Below are positions 1-7,514 of a stretch of DNA of 44,785 bases, one piece after another. Both the position numbers and the translations under genes were made by a program. How positions within the stretch are numbered: position 1 is the first letter of the stretch; every line of letters starts with the position of its first letter. The DNA lies in assembly GCF_001895025.1 (NCBI RefSeq), contig NZ_BCXI01000054.1, positions 1-44,785 of the forward strand. Reading direction: 5' to 3'. Below the pieces are notes generated by a model. That model saw nothing but the letters and a program-made list of their open reading frames with translations, was not told the DNA's origin and did not search any database. This DNA comes from Rhodococcus zopfii NBRC 100606 = JCM 9919. Lineage in GTDB: Bacteria > Actinomycetota > Actinomycetes > Mycobacteriales > Mycobacteriaceae.

Positions 1-128
1 AATCTCGCCCGACTGTTTGATAGAGCGAGGTGGGTGACGTACTCGGGATCGGTGATCGGGAGCGGGCGCTCGTGATCCCAGGTACGCCACCCCGGCCCTG
101 AGCGATGGAGACGGCGGCTTGGTGCCAT
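1..128 (-). CDS. Partial unidentified protein (N-terminus only)
   Basis: An open leftward frame starts with ATG at 128 and runs off the left edge, giving 42 residues with a plausible coding look (for example ...ERPLPITDPEYVTHL...). It lies 67 bases downstream of the aldehyde dehydrogenase stop on the same strand, so it could be a further gene of that operon. I do not recognise the family, and the frame is also open upstream of this ATG, so the true start is uncertain. It could be chance. Confidence 0.3.
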   Translation of the reverse strand, partial: MAPSRRLHRSGPGWRTWDHERPLPITDPEYVTHLALSNSRAR

Positions 129-195
129 CTCACCGGCAGTGGTCCCGCGGGCTATTCGAGTTCTGGTCGACCGACGAAGCGGCCGATCTGATCAC

Positions 196-1719
196 TCAGG
201 CGCGCGGGTTGAACGGGTCCGTGATGGTGTTGCCGGTGTCAATCCAGACAGTTTTGACCTCGGTGTATTCCTCGATTGCGTGGAATCCGTTCTCGCGGCC
301 GAGTCCGCTCTCCTTGAAGCCGCCGAACGGGGCTACGTGGTTGGTCTTGCGGTAGTTGTTGACCCACACGCTGCCGGCGCGGAGTCGCTTGACCATCCGA
401 AGTGCCCGCGCGACATCGCGGGTCCAGACTCCTGCAGCTAGTCCGAACGAAGTGTCATTGGCGATCCGGACTGCGTCGTCCTCGTCGGTGAACTTGATAA
501 CGACGGCGACGGGGCCGAAGACCTCTTCCTGGGCGATGCGCATCTCGTTCGTGACATGGGTGAAGACCGTCGGTTGCACGAACAGGCCGCGGCTCAGTTC
601 GGGATCGGAGGGGCGTGATCCGCCGGTGGCGAGGGTGGCGCCGTCCTCCTTGGCGACCTCGATGTAATGCAGGACCTTGTCGAACTGTGACTGGCAGGCG
701 ACAGTACCCATCTCTGTAGCTGGATCGAGGGGGTTGCCGAGCTTGATCTGCGCGGTCCGTTCGACGAGGTCCTTGGCGAACTGGTCGTAGATGTCCGCAT
801 GGACGAGTACTCGCGAACCGGCCATGCACGTCTGCCCGGTGGCAGCGAAGATGCCCGAGATCACGCCGTTGATGGCGTTCGGTAGGTCGGCATCAGGGAA
901 AACGATGTTCGGGGACTTGCCACCGAGTTCGAGGGAGACCCGGGCGAGGCGCTCGGCGGCGGTGACAGCGATCTTCTTGCCGACGGCGGTGGAGCCGGTG
1001 AACGCGATCTTGTCGACGCCTGGATGAGCGGCCAGTGCTGCGCCAGCGGGTCCGGCGCCGGTGACGACGTTGATCACTCCGTCTGGGAAGCCGGCCTGCT
1101 GGGCGATCCGGGCAAGGACGAGGGTGGATACCGGGGTGATCTCGGAGGGCTTGATGACCACTGTGTTGCCTGCGGCGAGCGCGGGGCACAGCTTCCACAT
1201 CAGCAGCGCGAGTGGACTGTTCCACGGCGTGATCGCGGCGACGACACCGATCGGTTCCCGCACGGTGAAGACCTGCATGTTGGGCACGCTGCTTGCGAGG
1301 GTCTCGCCGGTGGGGCTTTCGGCGACTCCAGCGAAGAAGTAGCAGTGATTCGCGAGTGCGAGGGTCTGACCATGGACCTCCCTGATCAGTTTGCCGTTCT
1401 CGAGGACCTGGATGCGGGCGAGTTCGTCGGCGTTGTCGCGGATGAGATCGCCAAACTTACGCAGGAGGGTCGCGCGCTGGAGGGGTGTGGATTGAGCCCA
1501 CGGTCCTTTATCGAATGCGCGCCGCGCTGCCCCGACGGCCTCGTCGATGTCGGCGGTGGTCGCGGCGGGAACCTGCGCCCACGGTTGTGCGTCGAAGGGG
1601 TTGATCGAGTTGAAGGTGGCACCGTCGGATGACGCTTTCCAGCCGCCGCCGATCAGCATTTCGTAGCGTTCTGTCTCACCGTCTGGCCGAGTCGCGGTGC
1701 TCGAATCGGTGGCAGTCAT
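196..1719 (-). CDS. NAD(P)-dependent aldehyde dehydrogenase
   Basis: A 507-residue, full-length ALDH-superfamily enzyme that oxidises an aldehyde to a carboxylic acid in the cytoplasm. Visible landmarks are the PWN motif (Asn167) that stabilises the thiohemiacetal, Lys190 in VIKPSE for cofactor binding, Glu264 in ELGGKSPN, the catalytic Cys298 in GQTCMAGSR, and the EEVFGP motif near residue 395. It is the third gene of the leftward operon, 28 bases after the MFS carrier and 55 bases beyond the dehydrogenase-carrier junction. The context suggests it makes or consumes an acid in the tricarboxylate route, but the sequence does not reveal the aldehyde. Sequence type is closest to the betaine-aldehyde/hydroxymuconic-semialdehyde group by general look only. 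Confidence 0.93.
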   Translation of the reverse strand: MTATDSSTATRPDGETERYEMLIGGGWKASSDGATFNSINPFDAQPWAQVPAATTADIDEAVGAARRAFDKGPWAQSTPLQRATLLRKFGDLIRDNADELARIQVLENGKLIREVHGQTLALANHCYFFAGVAESPTGETLASSVPNMQVFTVREPIGVVAAITPWNSPLALLMWKLCPALAAGNTVVIKPSEITPVSTLVLARIAQQAGFPDGVINVVTGAGPAGAALAAHPGVDKIAFTGSTAVGKKIAVTAAERLARVSLELGGKSPNIVFPDADLPNAINGVISGIFAATGQTCMAGSRVLVHADIYDQFAKDLVERTAQIKLGNPLDPATEMGTVACQSQFDKVLHYIEVAKEDGATLATGGSRPSDPELSRGLFVQPTVFTHVTNEMRIAQEEVFGPVAVVIKFTDEDDAVRIANDTSFGLAAGVWTRDVARALRMVKRLRAGSVWVNNYRKTNHVAPFGGFKESGLGRENGFHAIEEYTEVKTVWIDTGNTITDPFNPRA

Positions 1720-1747
1720 GAGGGTCCTTCCAGTTGTTGTGGGTTGG

Positions 1748-3094
1748 TCAGGCGGGGGTGGTGGAGCGTGCCGTTGACGGAACGAGATCGTTGTCCGGCT
1801 TGTGCGCCACGTGGTGATCCTGTGGTGCGACGACGATGGCCACGAGGGAGACGCCCGAGGCGATGATGATCATCAGTGCCAGCGGCCACCAGGTGCTTCC
1901 TCCATTGCCGACGATAGCTTCGGCGATGAATGGGGTCGGTGCGCTGAAGAGCAGTCCGCCAAGGGCGTTGCTCAGTGCGGTGCCGCTGTAGCGGACCTTG
2001 GTGTCGAACTGGTCGGCGATCAAGCTCGAGACCACGGAGTAGGTCGTGGCGTGCGCTCCGACCATCATGACGACGATGACGGCGCCCGTCAGAACCGTGT
2101 GCTCACCGCGGAGCAGCCAGAAGAAGGGGAAGGCCGCGAGGGTCGTGAAGATGATGCCGGCGATGAAGATTCGGTGGGCGCCGATGCGGTCACTGAGCGA
2201 TGCGAGATAGGGAAGTGCGGCCAGGTCGATCACAGCGGCGATCATCACCATGAGTAGGGCGGTGTTGCGTTCGAGTCCGAGTGACTTGGTGGCGTAGCTG
2301 AGAAAGTAGACGGAGATGATGTAGAAGACGACGTTGACCGAGGCCTGCAGTCCGATCCCGATTGCGAGGCTCTTCTTTGCGCGGGCGAACACGTCTCGGA
2401 TCGGGAGGCGCGCCGTCTCCCCGGCGTCCTTGATCTGTTGGAACTGTTCGGATTCCTCGACGCCGAGTCGGATTGCCAGTCCGATGAGCACCAGGACGAA
2501 ACCTGCGAGGAAGGGAATGCGCCATCCCCAGTCGAAGAGTTGTTCGTCGGAAAGGGTCGCCACTGCAGACATCACGGCTGTGGCAAGGACAAGTCCGAGG
2601 GGACTGCCCATCTGGGGCGCAGAGCCGTACAAGCGGCGCTTCGACGCCGGGGCATGTTCGACCGACATCAGCACGGCCCCACCCCATTCGCCGCCAACGG
2701 CCAAGCCTTGGAATAGCCGGAGGACCACCAGCAGCACGGGTGCCCAGATTCCGATCGAGTCGTAGGTCGGGAGCAGACTGATCAACCCGGTGGCGGTGCC
2801 CATAATCCCGAGAGTTGCGATGAGCGTGGTTTTTCGACCGAGTTTGTCGCCGAAGTGGCCGAAGATGGCTGCCCCGAGTGGCCGCGCGACGAACGCGACG
2901 CCGAGGGTAGCGAAGGAGGCGAGTCGACCGGTGTGCTCGCCCACGCCGGGGAAGAACAGGTCTCCGAATACGAGGGCCGCGGCAAGGCCGTAGATGAAGA
3001 ACTCGTACCACTCGATTGTGGTACCGACCAGACTCGCTAACGCAGCCCGGCGGGGTGTACTCGAACCAGCCTGGGCTGGTGAGGTCGTGGCCAT
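1748..3094 (-). CDS. MFS metabolite:H+ symporter (MHS family), probable organic-acid uptake
   Basis: A 448-residue, 12-helix inner-membrane carrier. The start at 3094 (MATTSPAQ...) is preferred over the longer frame because an AGAGGA ribosome site sits about 6 bases upstream. The N-terminal ASLVGTTIEWYEFFIYG is typical of the MHS family (alpha-ketoglutarate, citrate, proline/betaine, shikimate and the TcuC tricarballylate carriers), as are the RPLGAAIFGHFGDKLGRK loop between helices 2 and 3 and the GEWGGA segment in helix 4/5. It sits 25 bases downstream of the TcuA-like dehydrogenase and 28 bases upstream of the aldehyde dehydrogenase. Tricarballylate clusters known in enterobacteria pair a TcuA dehydrogenase with an MHS carrier, so import of a tricarboxylate-like acid is inferred; the substrate is not proven. 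Confidence 0.9.
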   Translation of the reverse strand: MATTSPAQAGSSTPRRAALASLVGTTIEWYEFFIYGLAAALVFGDLFFPGVGEHTGRLASFATLGVAFVARPLGAAIFGHFGDKLGRKTTLIATLGIMGTATGLISLLPTYDSIGIWAPVLLVVLRLFQGLAVGGEWGGAVLMSVEHAPASKRRLYGSAPQMGSPLGLVLATAVMSAVATLSDEQLFDWGWRIPFLAGFVLVLIGLAIRLGVEESEQFQQIKDAGETARLPIRDVFARAKKSLAIGIGLQASVNVVFYIISVYFLSYATKSLGLERNTALLMVMIAAVIDLAALPYLASLSDRIGAHRIFIAGIIFTTLAAFPFFWLLRGEHTVLTGAVIVVMMVGAHATTYSVVSSLIADQFDTKVRYSGTALSNALGGLLFSAPTPFIAEAIVGNGGSTWWPLALMIIIASGVSLVAIVVAPQDHHVAHKPDNDLVPSTARSTTPA

Positions 3095-3119
3095 AATTCC
3101 TCTTGAGGGGTTGGTGCGC

Positions 3120-4523
3120 TCACAGGAACGCAGGGTCGGTGGAGGTCTCGATCCGATGTGCTGCGGACTTGCCGGCGATCCGGCCGAAGACCAGGGCACG
3201 GAGAACGGAGGTCGCCCCGGGGTACTTGTGGTGGTAGACGCCGGCGACCTCGCCGACCGCGTACAGGCCGGGGATGGGCACGCCTTCCCGATTGATCACC
3301 TGGGCCTGCTCGTCGGTTTTGAGGCCTCCGAAGGTGAAGGTGATCGCACACGTCACCGGCCAGGCGACGTAGGGCGGCTCGTCGAGGGGGCGGGCCCAGT
3401 TCGACTTGGGTGGTTCGAGCCCCTCGGTGGCGACTCCGTCGAGGGCAGTCACATCCAGTGGCCCCGCCGTCGTGGCGGCGTTGTACTTCGCGACAGTATC
3501 TGCCAGGGCGTCCGGATCGAGGTCGAGACGGCGGGCCAGGGCGTCGATGGTTTCGGCGGTCTCGGGCTCACGGTCAGTCAGCACAGCGCGAGCAATGTTG
3601 TGGCGCATGAGCTTTTGATCGGCAATGACGTAGGCGAACTGGTCGGCGTCGCGCCAGATACGGTATGCCACCGATTCGAAGGTGTTGTCTGGGGTATCGG
3701 CACCTTCGTCGACGAAGCGCTTGCCGTGATGGTCGACGAGGATGCCGTACGGGTACACCATCACCAGGGCTTCAGCACAGCGGGTTCGGGCGTCGACCGG
3801 TTCGCCGTGAAAGCGTTCGAACTGTCCGTCGGTGTCGGCGCCTGCACGGATTCCCATCTCGATGCCCTCCCCTTTGTTCGAGCGTCCTCCGGGAGCGATG
3901 GGGGCGAGTTCGTGGCCCCGATCGCCGAGGTAGCGGTCGAGCAGCTCACCGCTCCCCTCGAAGCCACCTGAGGCCAGAACGACGGTGCGGGCAAGGAATC
4001 GTCGCGGCTGTCCGGAGCTGTCGACGGCTTCGACGCCGACTACACGTTCGGCGTCGCCCTGAATCAACTCCTTTGCGGTGACTCCGTATTCGATGGTGCC
4101 GCCGAGCTCTTCGATCCGTGCAGAGAGGGTCTCGACGATGGACGCCCCTCCACCAGCCGGCATCAGCCGCGGGCCCTTCGAAGTCAGGAAGTAGGTGAGG
4201 TCCGACTTCGTAGCGACACCGTTCTGGTTGAGCCAGTGCATCGTCGGCTGTGCAAGCTCAGCCAGACGGGTGATGATTGCCTCGTCGGTCTTGCCCCTGC
4301 TCAGCTCAATCATTCGTGTGGTGAAGTCTGCGGCCGGCGACCCGTCCTCCTCCAGGCGGAAGAACGCGCCGGTCCATGCAGTGTTGCCTCCCCGACCGTT
4401 CTTGGGAGCGCGCTCGAGGATGACTACTCGTCCGCTCGGAGCGGATTGGAGGAACTGCAGTGCAGTTGCCAAACCGCCCGCACCGCATCCCACGACGAGA
4501 AGATCAAGCTGTTCGTCACTCAC
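3120..4523 (-). CDS. FAD-dependent tricarballylate dehydrogenase-like (TcuA/fumarate reductase flavoprotein family)
   Basis: A 467-residue flavoprotein. The GTG start at 4523 is chosen because AGAAGGA lies about 7 bases upstream; the frame extends further but without a site. The FAD-binding GCGAGG is at residues 12-17, followed by the GGNTAWTGAFF region. The C-terminal half has ITFTFGGL and GLYAVGEVAGVYHHKYPG, the capping and FAD regions of the succinate dehydrogenase/fumarate reductase flavoprotein superfamily, in the form seen in TcuA tricarballylate dehydrogenases and related 3-ketosteroid dehydrogenases. The expected reaction is alpha,beta-desaturation of a polycarboxylate, for example tricarballylate to cis-aconitate. 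No TcuB-like iron-sulfur electron carrier is next to it, so its electron acceptor is unknown. First gene of the leftward operon, divergent from iclR. Confidence 0.85.
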   Translation of the reverse strand: MSDEQLDLLVVGCGAGGLATALQFLQSAPSGRVVILERAPKNGRGGNTAWTGAFFRLEEDGSPAADFTTRMIELSRGKTDEAIITRLAELAQPTMHWLNQNGVATKSDLTYFLTSKGPRLMPAGGGASIVETLSARIEELGGTIEYGVTAKELIQGDAERVVGVEAVDSSGQPRRFLARTVVLASGGFEGSGELLDRYLGDRGHELAPIAPGGRSNKGEGIEMGIRAGADTDGQFERFHGEPVDARTRCAEALVMVYPYGILVDHHGKRFVDEGADTPDNTFESVAYRIWRDADQFAYVIADQKLMRHNIARAVLTDREPETAETIDALARRLDLDPDALADTVAKYNAATTAGPLDVTALDGVATEGLEPPKSNWARPLDEPPYVAWPVTCAITFTFGGLKTDEQAQVINREGVPIPGLYAVGEVAGVYHHKYPGATSVLRALVFGRIAGKSAAHRIETSTDPAFL

Positions 4524-4602
4524 GGACGTCCTTCTTTCTACATCTGTACCCACTGTGTGGTTCACAACGACCACCAGATAGTTCATGTGCCCCGTGTCAC
4601 GA

Positions 4603-4631
4603 ATCGAAACACGAACAGATCGCCGCGTCAA
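4603..4631 (-). promoter_or_regulatory. Candidate promoter for the leftward operon
   Basis: Reading leftward, TTGACG (4631-4626) is followed after 17 bases by TTCGAT (4608-4603), a reasonable sigma70-type pair about 80 bases ahead of the GTG start at 4523. It overlaps the 155-base divergent region that also serves iclR, so the IclR protein probably acts on both directions. The boxes are read by eye only. Confidence 0.35.
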
Positions 4632-4634
4632 CCC

Positions 4635-4662
4635 GTTGTGCGGTTTACAGAGTCCATACAAT
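4635..4662 (+). promoter_or_regulatory. Candidate promoter for iclR and the downstream operon
   Basis: TACAAT at 4657-4662 is a good -10 element, with GTTGTG at 4635-4640 as a weak -35 at 16 bases. Transcription would begin about 10 bases before the iclR ATG, giving a very short leader, which is common in actinomycetes. Read by eye. Confidence 0.4.
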
Positions 4663-4678
4663 GGTTTAGCTTCGAGTC

Positions 4679-5455
4679 ATGGCTGAGACTGACACCACGT
4701 CCCCACGGGCAGACGGAGGCGTGCGGAGCATTGCGCGCGCAGTGGAGATGCTTGAACTCTTCGACAAGGAGCACCCAACCCGCACGCTCCGTGAACTGGT
4801 CACATTGACCGGACTGCCGAAGACCACCGTTGTACGGCTGCTGGCGACACTCGACTCGCTCGGACTGATTCTCGACCGCGGAGACTCGACCTACGGGCTG
4901 GGAGCTGGATTCTTGCGTTGGGTGACACTCGCTCAGTCCCTGTGGGAGGTCAGCGCGGACACGCGGCAGAAGATGACGCAGCTGGTCGACACCTGCGGTG
5001 AAACCGTCAATCTCTACATCCGCCAGGACCTCAACCGCGTGTCGATCGCGCAGGTCGAAGGAACGACGACTGTTCGCAGCGTGGTCGAGGTCGGCGTGCC
5101 GTACGCGCTCGCCTCCGGGGCCGCGGCGAAGATCCTGCTGACGGGCGCATCGGAAGCTGTGATCCACAACCTGGTTCACACGCGACCAGACTTGGACTTC
5201 GAACACCTGATGCGTGAAGTCGCCAGCATCAAGGAGGCGGGCTACTCCGTCACGCATGGGGAACGGGAACTCGGAGCATCGGCGGTGGCGGCACCGATCT
5301 TCTCCTCCGACGGCCGCGTCATCGCTGCACTGTCGGCGAGCGGACCCACCTCGCGGTTCACCGCCGATCGGGTGGGCCGCTATGTGGATGCCGTGACAGA
5401 AGCGGCGGCGAGCATCACCGCCGCTGGTCTCGGCAATGTGGAGGTGTTCCTGTGA
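4679..5455 (+). CDS. IclR-family transcriptional regulator
   Basis: A 258-residue IclR protein. An N-terminal winged helix-turn-helix (about residues 12-70, with TLRELVTLTGLPKTTVVRLL) is followed by the IclR effector domain (about 80-250), including GVPYALASGAAAKILL and the C-terminal GASAVAAPIF region typical of the family. It is the first gene of the rightward operon: its TGA overlaps the GTG of the CoA-transferase by 4 bases. It is also divergent from the dehydrogenase operon. Known IclR proteins control catabolic genes in response to aromatic or short organic acids, so this one is the likely local switch; whether it represses or activates cannot be read from sequence. Confidence 0.93.
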   Translation: MAETDTTSPRADGGVRSIARAVEMLELFDKEHPTRTLRELVTLTGLPKTTVVRLLATLDSLGLILDRGDSTYGLGAGFLRWVTLAQSLWEVSADTRQKMTQLVDTCGETVNLYIRQDLNRVSIAQVEGTTTVRSVVEVGVPYALASGAAAKILLTGASEAVIHNLVHTRPDLDFEHLMREVASIKEAGYSVTHGERELGASAVAAPIFSSDGRVIAALSASGPTSRFTADRVGRYVDAVTEAAASITAAGLGNVEVFL

Positions 5456-6657
5456 CCGCCAACCTGCTCGAAGGCGTCCGCGTTCTCGACCTCACCAATG
5501 TGCTTGCCGGCCCGTTCGCCGGCTACCAGCTGGCGCTGATGGGCGCCGATGTGATCAAGATCGAAACTCCCGGAACCGGTGACTTGGCTCGCCAGCTGGG
5601 CGCCGATCCTCAACTGAGTGCCGAATTCCTCGGCGTGTCCTTCCTTGCGCAGAATTCGGAAAAGCGTTCGGTCACAGTCAATCTCAAGTCTCCGGGCGGC
5701 AAGGGGGTGTTCGAGAAGCTGGTCACCGAAGCCGACGTGCTCGTCGAGAACTTCCGGCCTGGTGTCCTCGAACGTCTCGGGTTCCCGTGGGAGAGACTGC
5801 GGCAGATCAACCCCCGGCTGGTGTACTGCGCTGTATCCGGGTTCGGTTCCACCGGACCGATGCGCGGCCGCCCCGCCTACGACCAAGTTATCCAAGGTTT
5901 GTCCGGGATCATGAGCGTGACCGGCACACCGGAAACGGCGCCACTTCGGGTCGGGTACCCGGTCTGCGACAGTTTCGGCGGGCTTGCCGCGGCCTTCGCC
6001 ATCACTGCCGCGCTGTTGCGTCAGCGCAGGACCGGGGAAGGCGCGTACCTCGACACGTCCATGCTCGACGCCGCCGTGACATCGATGGGATGGGTCGTCT
6101 CCGATCACCTCATTGCTGGCCGGGAGCCGACTCCGATGGCCAATGAGAACATCACTTCCGCCCCATCGGGCACCTTCGATACCGGTGATGGCGCACTCAA
6201 CATCGCGGCAAACAAGCAGGAGCAGTTCGAAGAACTGTGCAAAGTCCTCGAACGAGAGGAATTGATCGACGATCTACGCTTCCGCACTCGCGAGGACCGC
6301 AAACGAAACCGCGACCTCCTGCGCGACGAACTCGAGGCGTCTCTGAAGGCGAGGTCCGCAGCCGAATGGGACACCATCCTGCTCGACACCGGTGTGCCCG
6401 CTGCCCCGGTCGTCTCGGTACCCGCAGCTCTGACCTCCGCGCAGATCGCGCACCGTGAGCTCGTCACATCGGTCGACTCGCCGGCAACTTCTGGCGGATC
6501 CGTACGAGTACTGGGTCTTCCCACTCATGTCGACGGCCGACGAGTCTCACCGACCTCTCCACCACCGACTCTGGGCCAGCACACCGAAGAGATTCTCACC
6601 GAGCTGGGCTACGGCCCGGCCGACATTGCCCGCTTGCGCGAGGAGAACGCAATATGA
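5452..6657 (+). CDS. Class III (CaiB/BaiF family) CoA-transferase
   Basis: A 401-residue family III CoA-transferase, which moves CoA between acids through an aspartyl-CoA intermediate. The N-terminal GVRVLDLTNVLAGPFAG and MGADVIKIETPGTGD are hallmarks, as are VENFRPGVLERLG and SGFGSTGP. The likely catalytic Asp is Asp173 in VCDSFGG, aligned by eye with the VGDSxxG of formyl-CoA transferase. It starts with GTG overlapping the iclR stop, and its own stop overlaps the next ATG, so translation is probably coupled. Next to a citryl-CoA-lyase-like gene the natural acceptor would be citrate or a homologue, with acetyl-CoA or succinyl-CoA as donor; that is inference from context. Confidence 0.92.
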   Translation: MTANLLEGVRVLDLTNVLAGPFAGYQLALMGADVIKIETPGTGDLARQLGADPQLSAEFLGVSFLAQNSEKRSVTVNLKSPGGKGVFEKLVTEADVLVENFRPGVLERLGFPWERLRQINPRLVYCAVSGFGSTGPMRGRPAYDQVIQGLSGIMSVTGTPETAPLRVGYPVCDSFGGLAAAFAITAALLRQRRTGEGAYLDTSMLDAAVTSMGWVVSDHLIAGREPTPMANENITSAPSGTFDTGDGALNIAANKQEQFEELCKVLEREELIDDLRFRTREDRKRNRDLLRDELEASLKARSAAEWDTILLDTGVPAAPVVSVPAALTSAQIAHRELVTSVDSPATSGGSVRVLGLPTHVDGRRVSPTSPPPTLGQHTEEILTELGYGPADIARLREENAI

Positions 6658-7514
6658 GCACCGCCCGTGAGGACGCGATCGAGCGGACATCAAGCCGCGA
6701 CGTCACCGATTGGTGGTCTACCGCCATCTCCGACATCGAGCCCGGAGTGATTCGATTCAGGGGCTACCCCGTCGAGCAGCTGATCGGCAACATCGGTTTC
6801 GCCGAGATGATCTGGCTGATGGTTCGGGGAGAGCTCCCCGCCGCTGGTCAGGCCGCGCTGCTCGAGAAGGCACTCGTGGCCGCTGTGGATCATGGGCCGC
6901 AGGCGCCGTCGATCGCCGCCGCACGAATGGCCGCGACCTGTGGTGTGGGCATGCACGGAGCAATGTCCACCGGCGTCGGGCTGCTCGGTGACGTACACGG
7001 TGGCGCCGGTCAACAGTGCATGCAACTGCTCGAACGGATCCGCGACCGGGTGAACGAGACTGGTCTGGAAGCTGCTGTCGCGCAGACCATCGCCGAACAC
7101 CGCGCTGCGGGAAAGTACATCCCCGGGTTCGGGCACCGCTTCCACCCGCGAGATCCACGCCGCGACCCGCTGCTGGATGCCGTCCACACCCACGTGGAGG
7201 CAGGCGCGATCGACGGGCACTACCTCGAAGTCGCGCAGGAAATCGAACGGCAACTCGCGGCCGGACGAGACCGACCCGTCCCGATGAACATCGACGGGGC
7301 CACCGCGGTGATCTACGCCGAACTCGGCTTTGCCCCAGAACTCGGGCGAGGGTTGTTCATCCTGTCTCGCTCCGTCGGGATTCTCGCGCATTCCTGGGAG
7401 GAACGTGAAGGGGGCCGCCGGATCAAGGGCCCGATGCCACCGCCGTTGCTTCCCACCTACCTCGGAATCGCGCCGCGCGCGGTCCCCACCGAGCTGTCGG
7501 TGGATCTGTCGTGA
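6654..7514 (+). CDS. Citryl-CoA lyase-like protein (citrate synthase superfamily, short form)
   Basis: A 286-residue protein with the citrate synthase fold, much shorter than true citrate synthases (about 370-430) and close in size to the citryl-CoA lyase / C-terminal ATP-citrate-lyase group. The catalytic trio is visible: His115 in GDVHGGAGQQ, His161 in IPGFGHRFHPRDPRRDPLL, and Asp214 in PMNIDGAT. Its expected reaction is cleavage of a citryl-CoA-type thioester to acetyl-CoA and a 2-oxoacid such as oxaloacetate. It overlaps both neighbours by 4 bases. The adjacent CoA-transferase would supply the thioester, and this distinguishes it from a housekeeping citrate synthase. A 2-methylcitrate-type or other homologous substrate cannot be excluded. 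Confidence 0.82.
   Translation: MSTAREDAIERTSSRDVTDWWSTAISDIEPGVIRFRGYPVEQLIGNIGFAEMIWLMVRGELPAAGQAALLEKALVAAVDHGPQAPSIAAARMAATCGVGMHGAMSTGVGLLGDVHGGAGQQCMQLLERIRDRVNETGLEAAVAQTIAEHRAAGKYIPGFGHRFHPRDPRRDPLLDAVHTHVEAGAIDGHYLEVAQEIERQLAAGRDRPVPMNIDGATAVIYAELGFAPELGRGLFILSRSVGILAHSWEEREGGRRIKGPMPPPLLPTYLGIAPRAVPTELSVDLS

Noticed and set aside
6654..7514. Housekeeping citrate synthase
   Set aside because: At 286 residues it is too short, and it lies in a CoA-transferase operon; the motif layout fits the citryl-CoA lyase group better.
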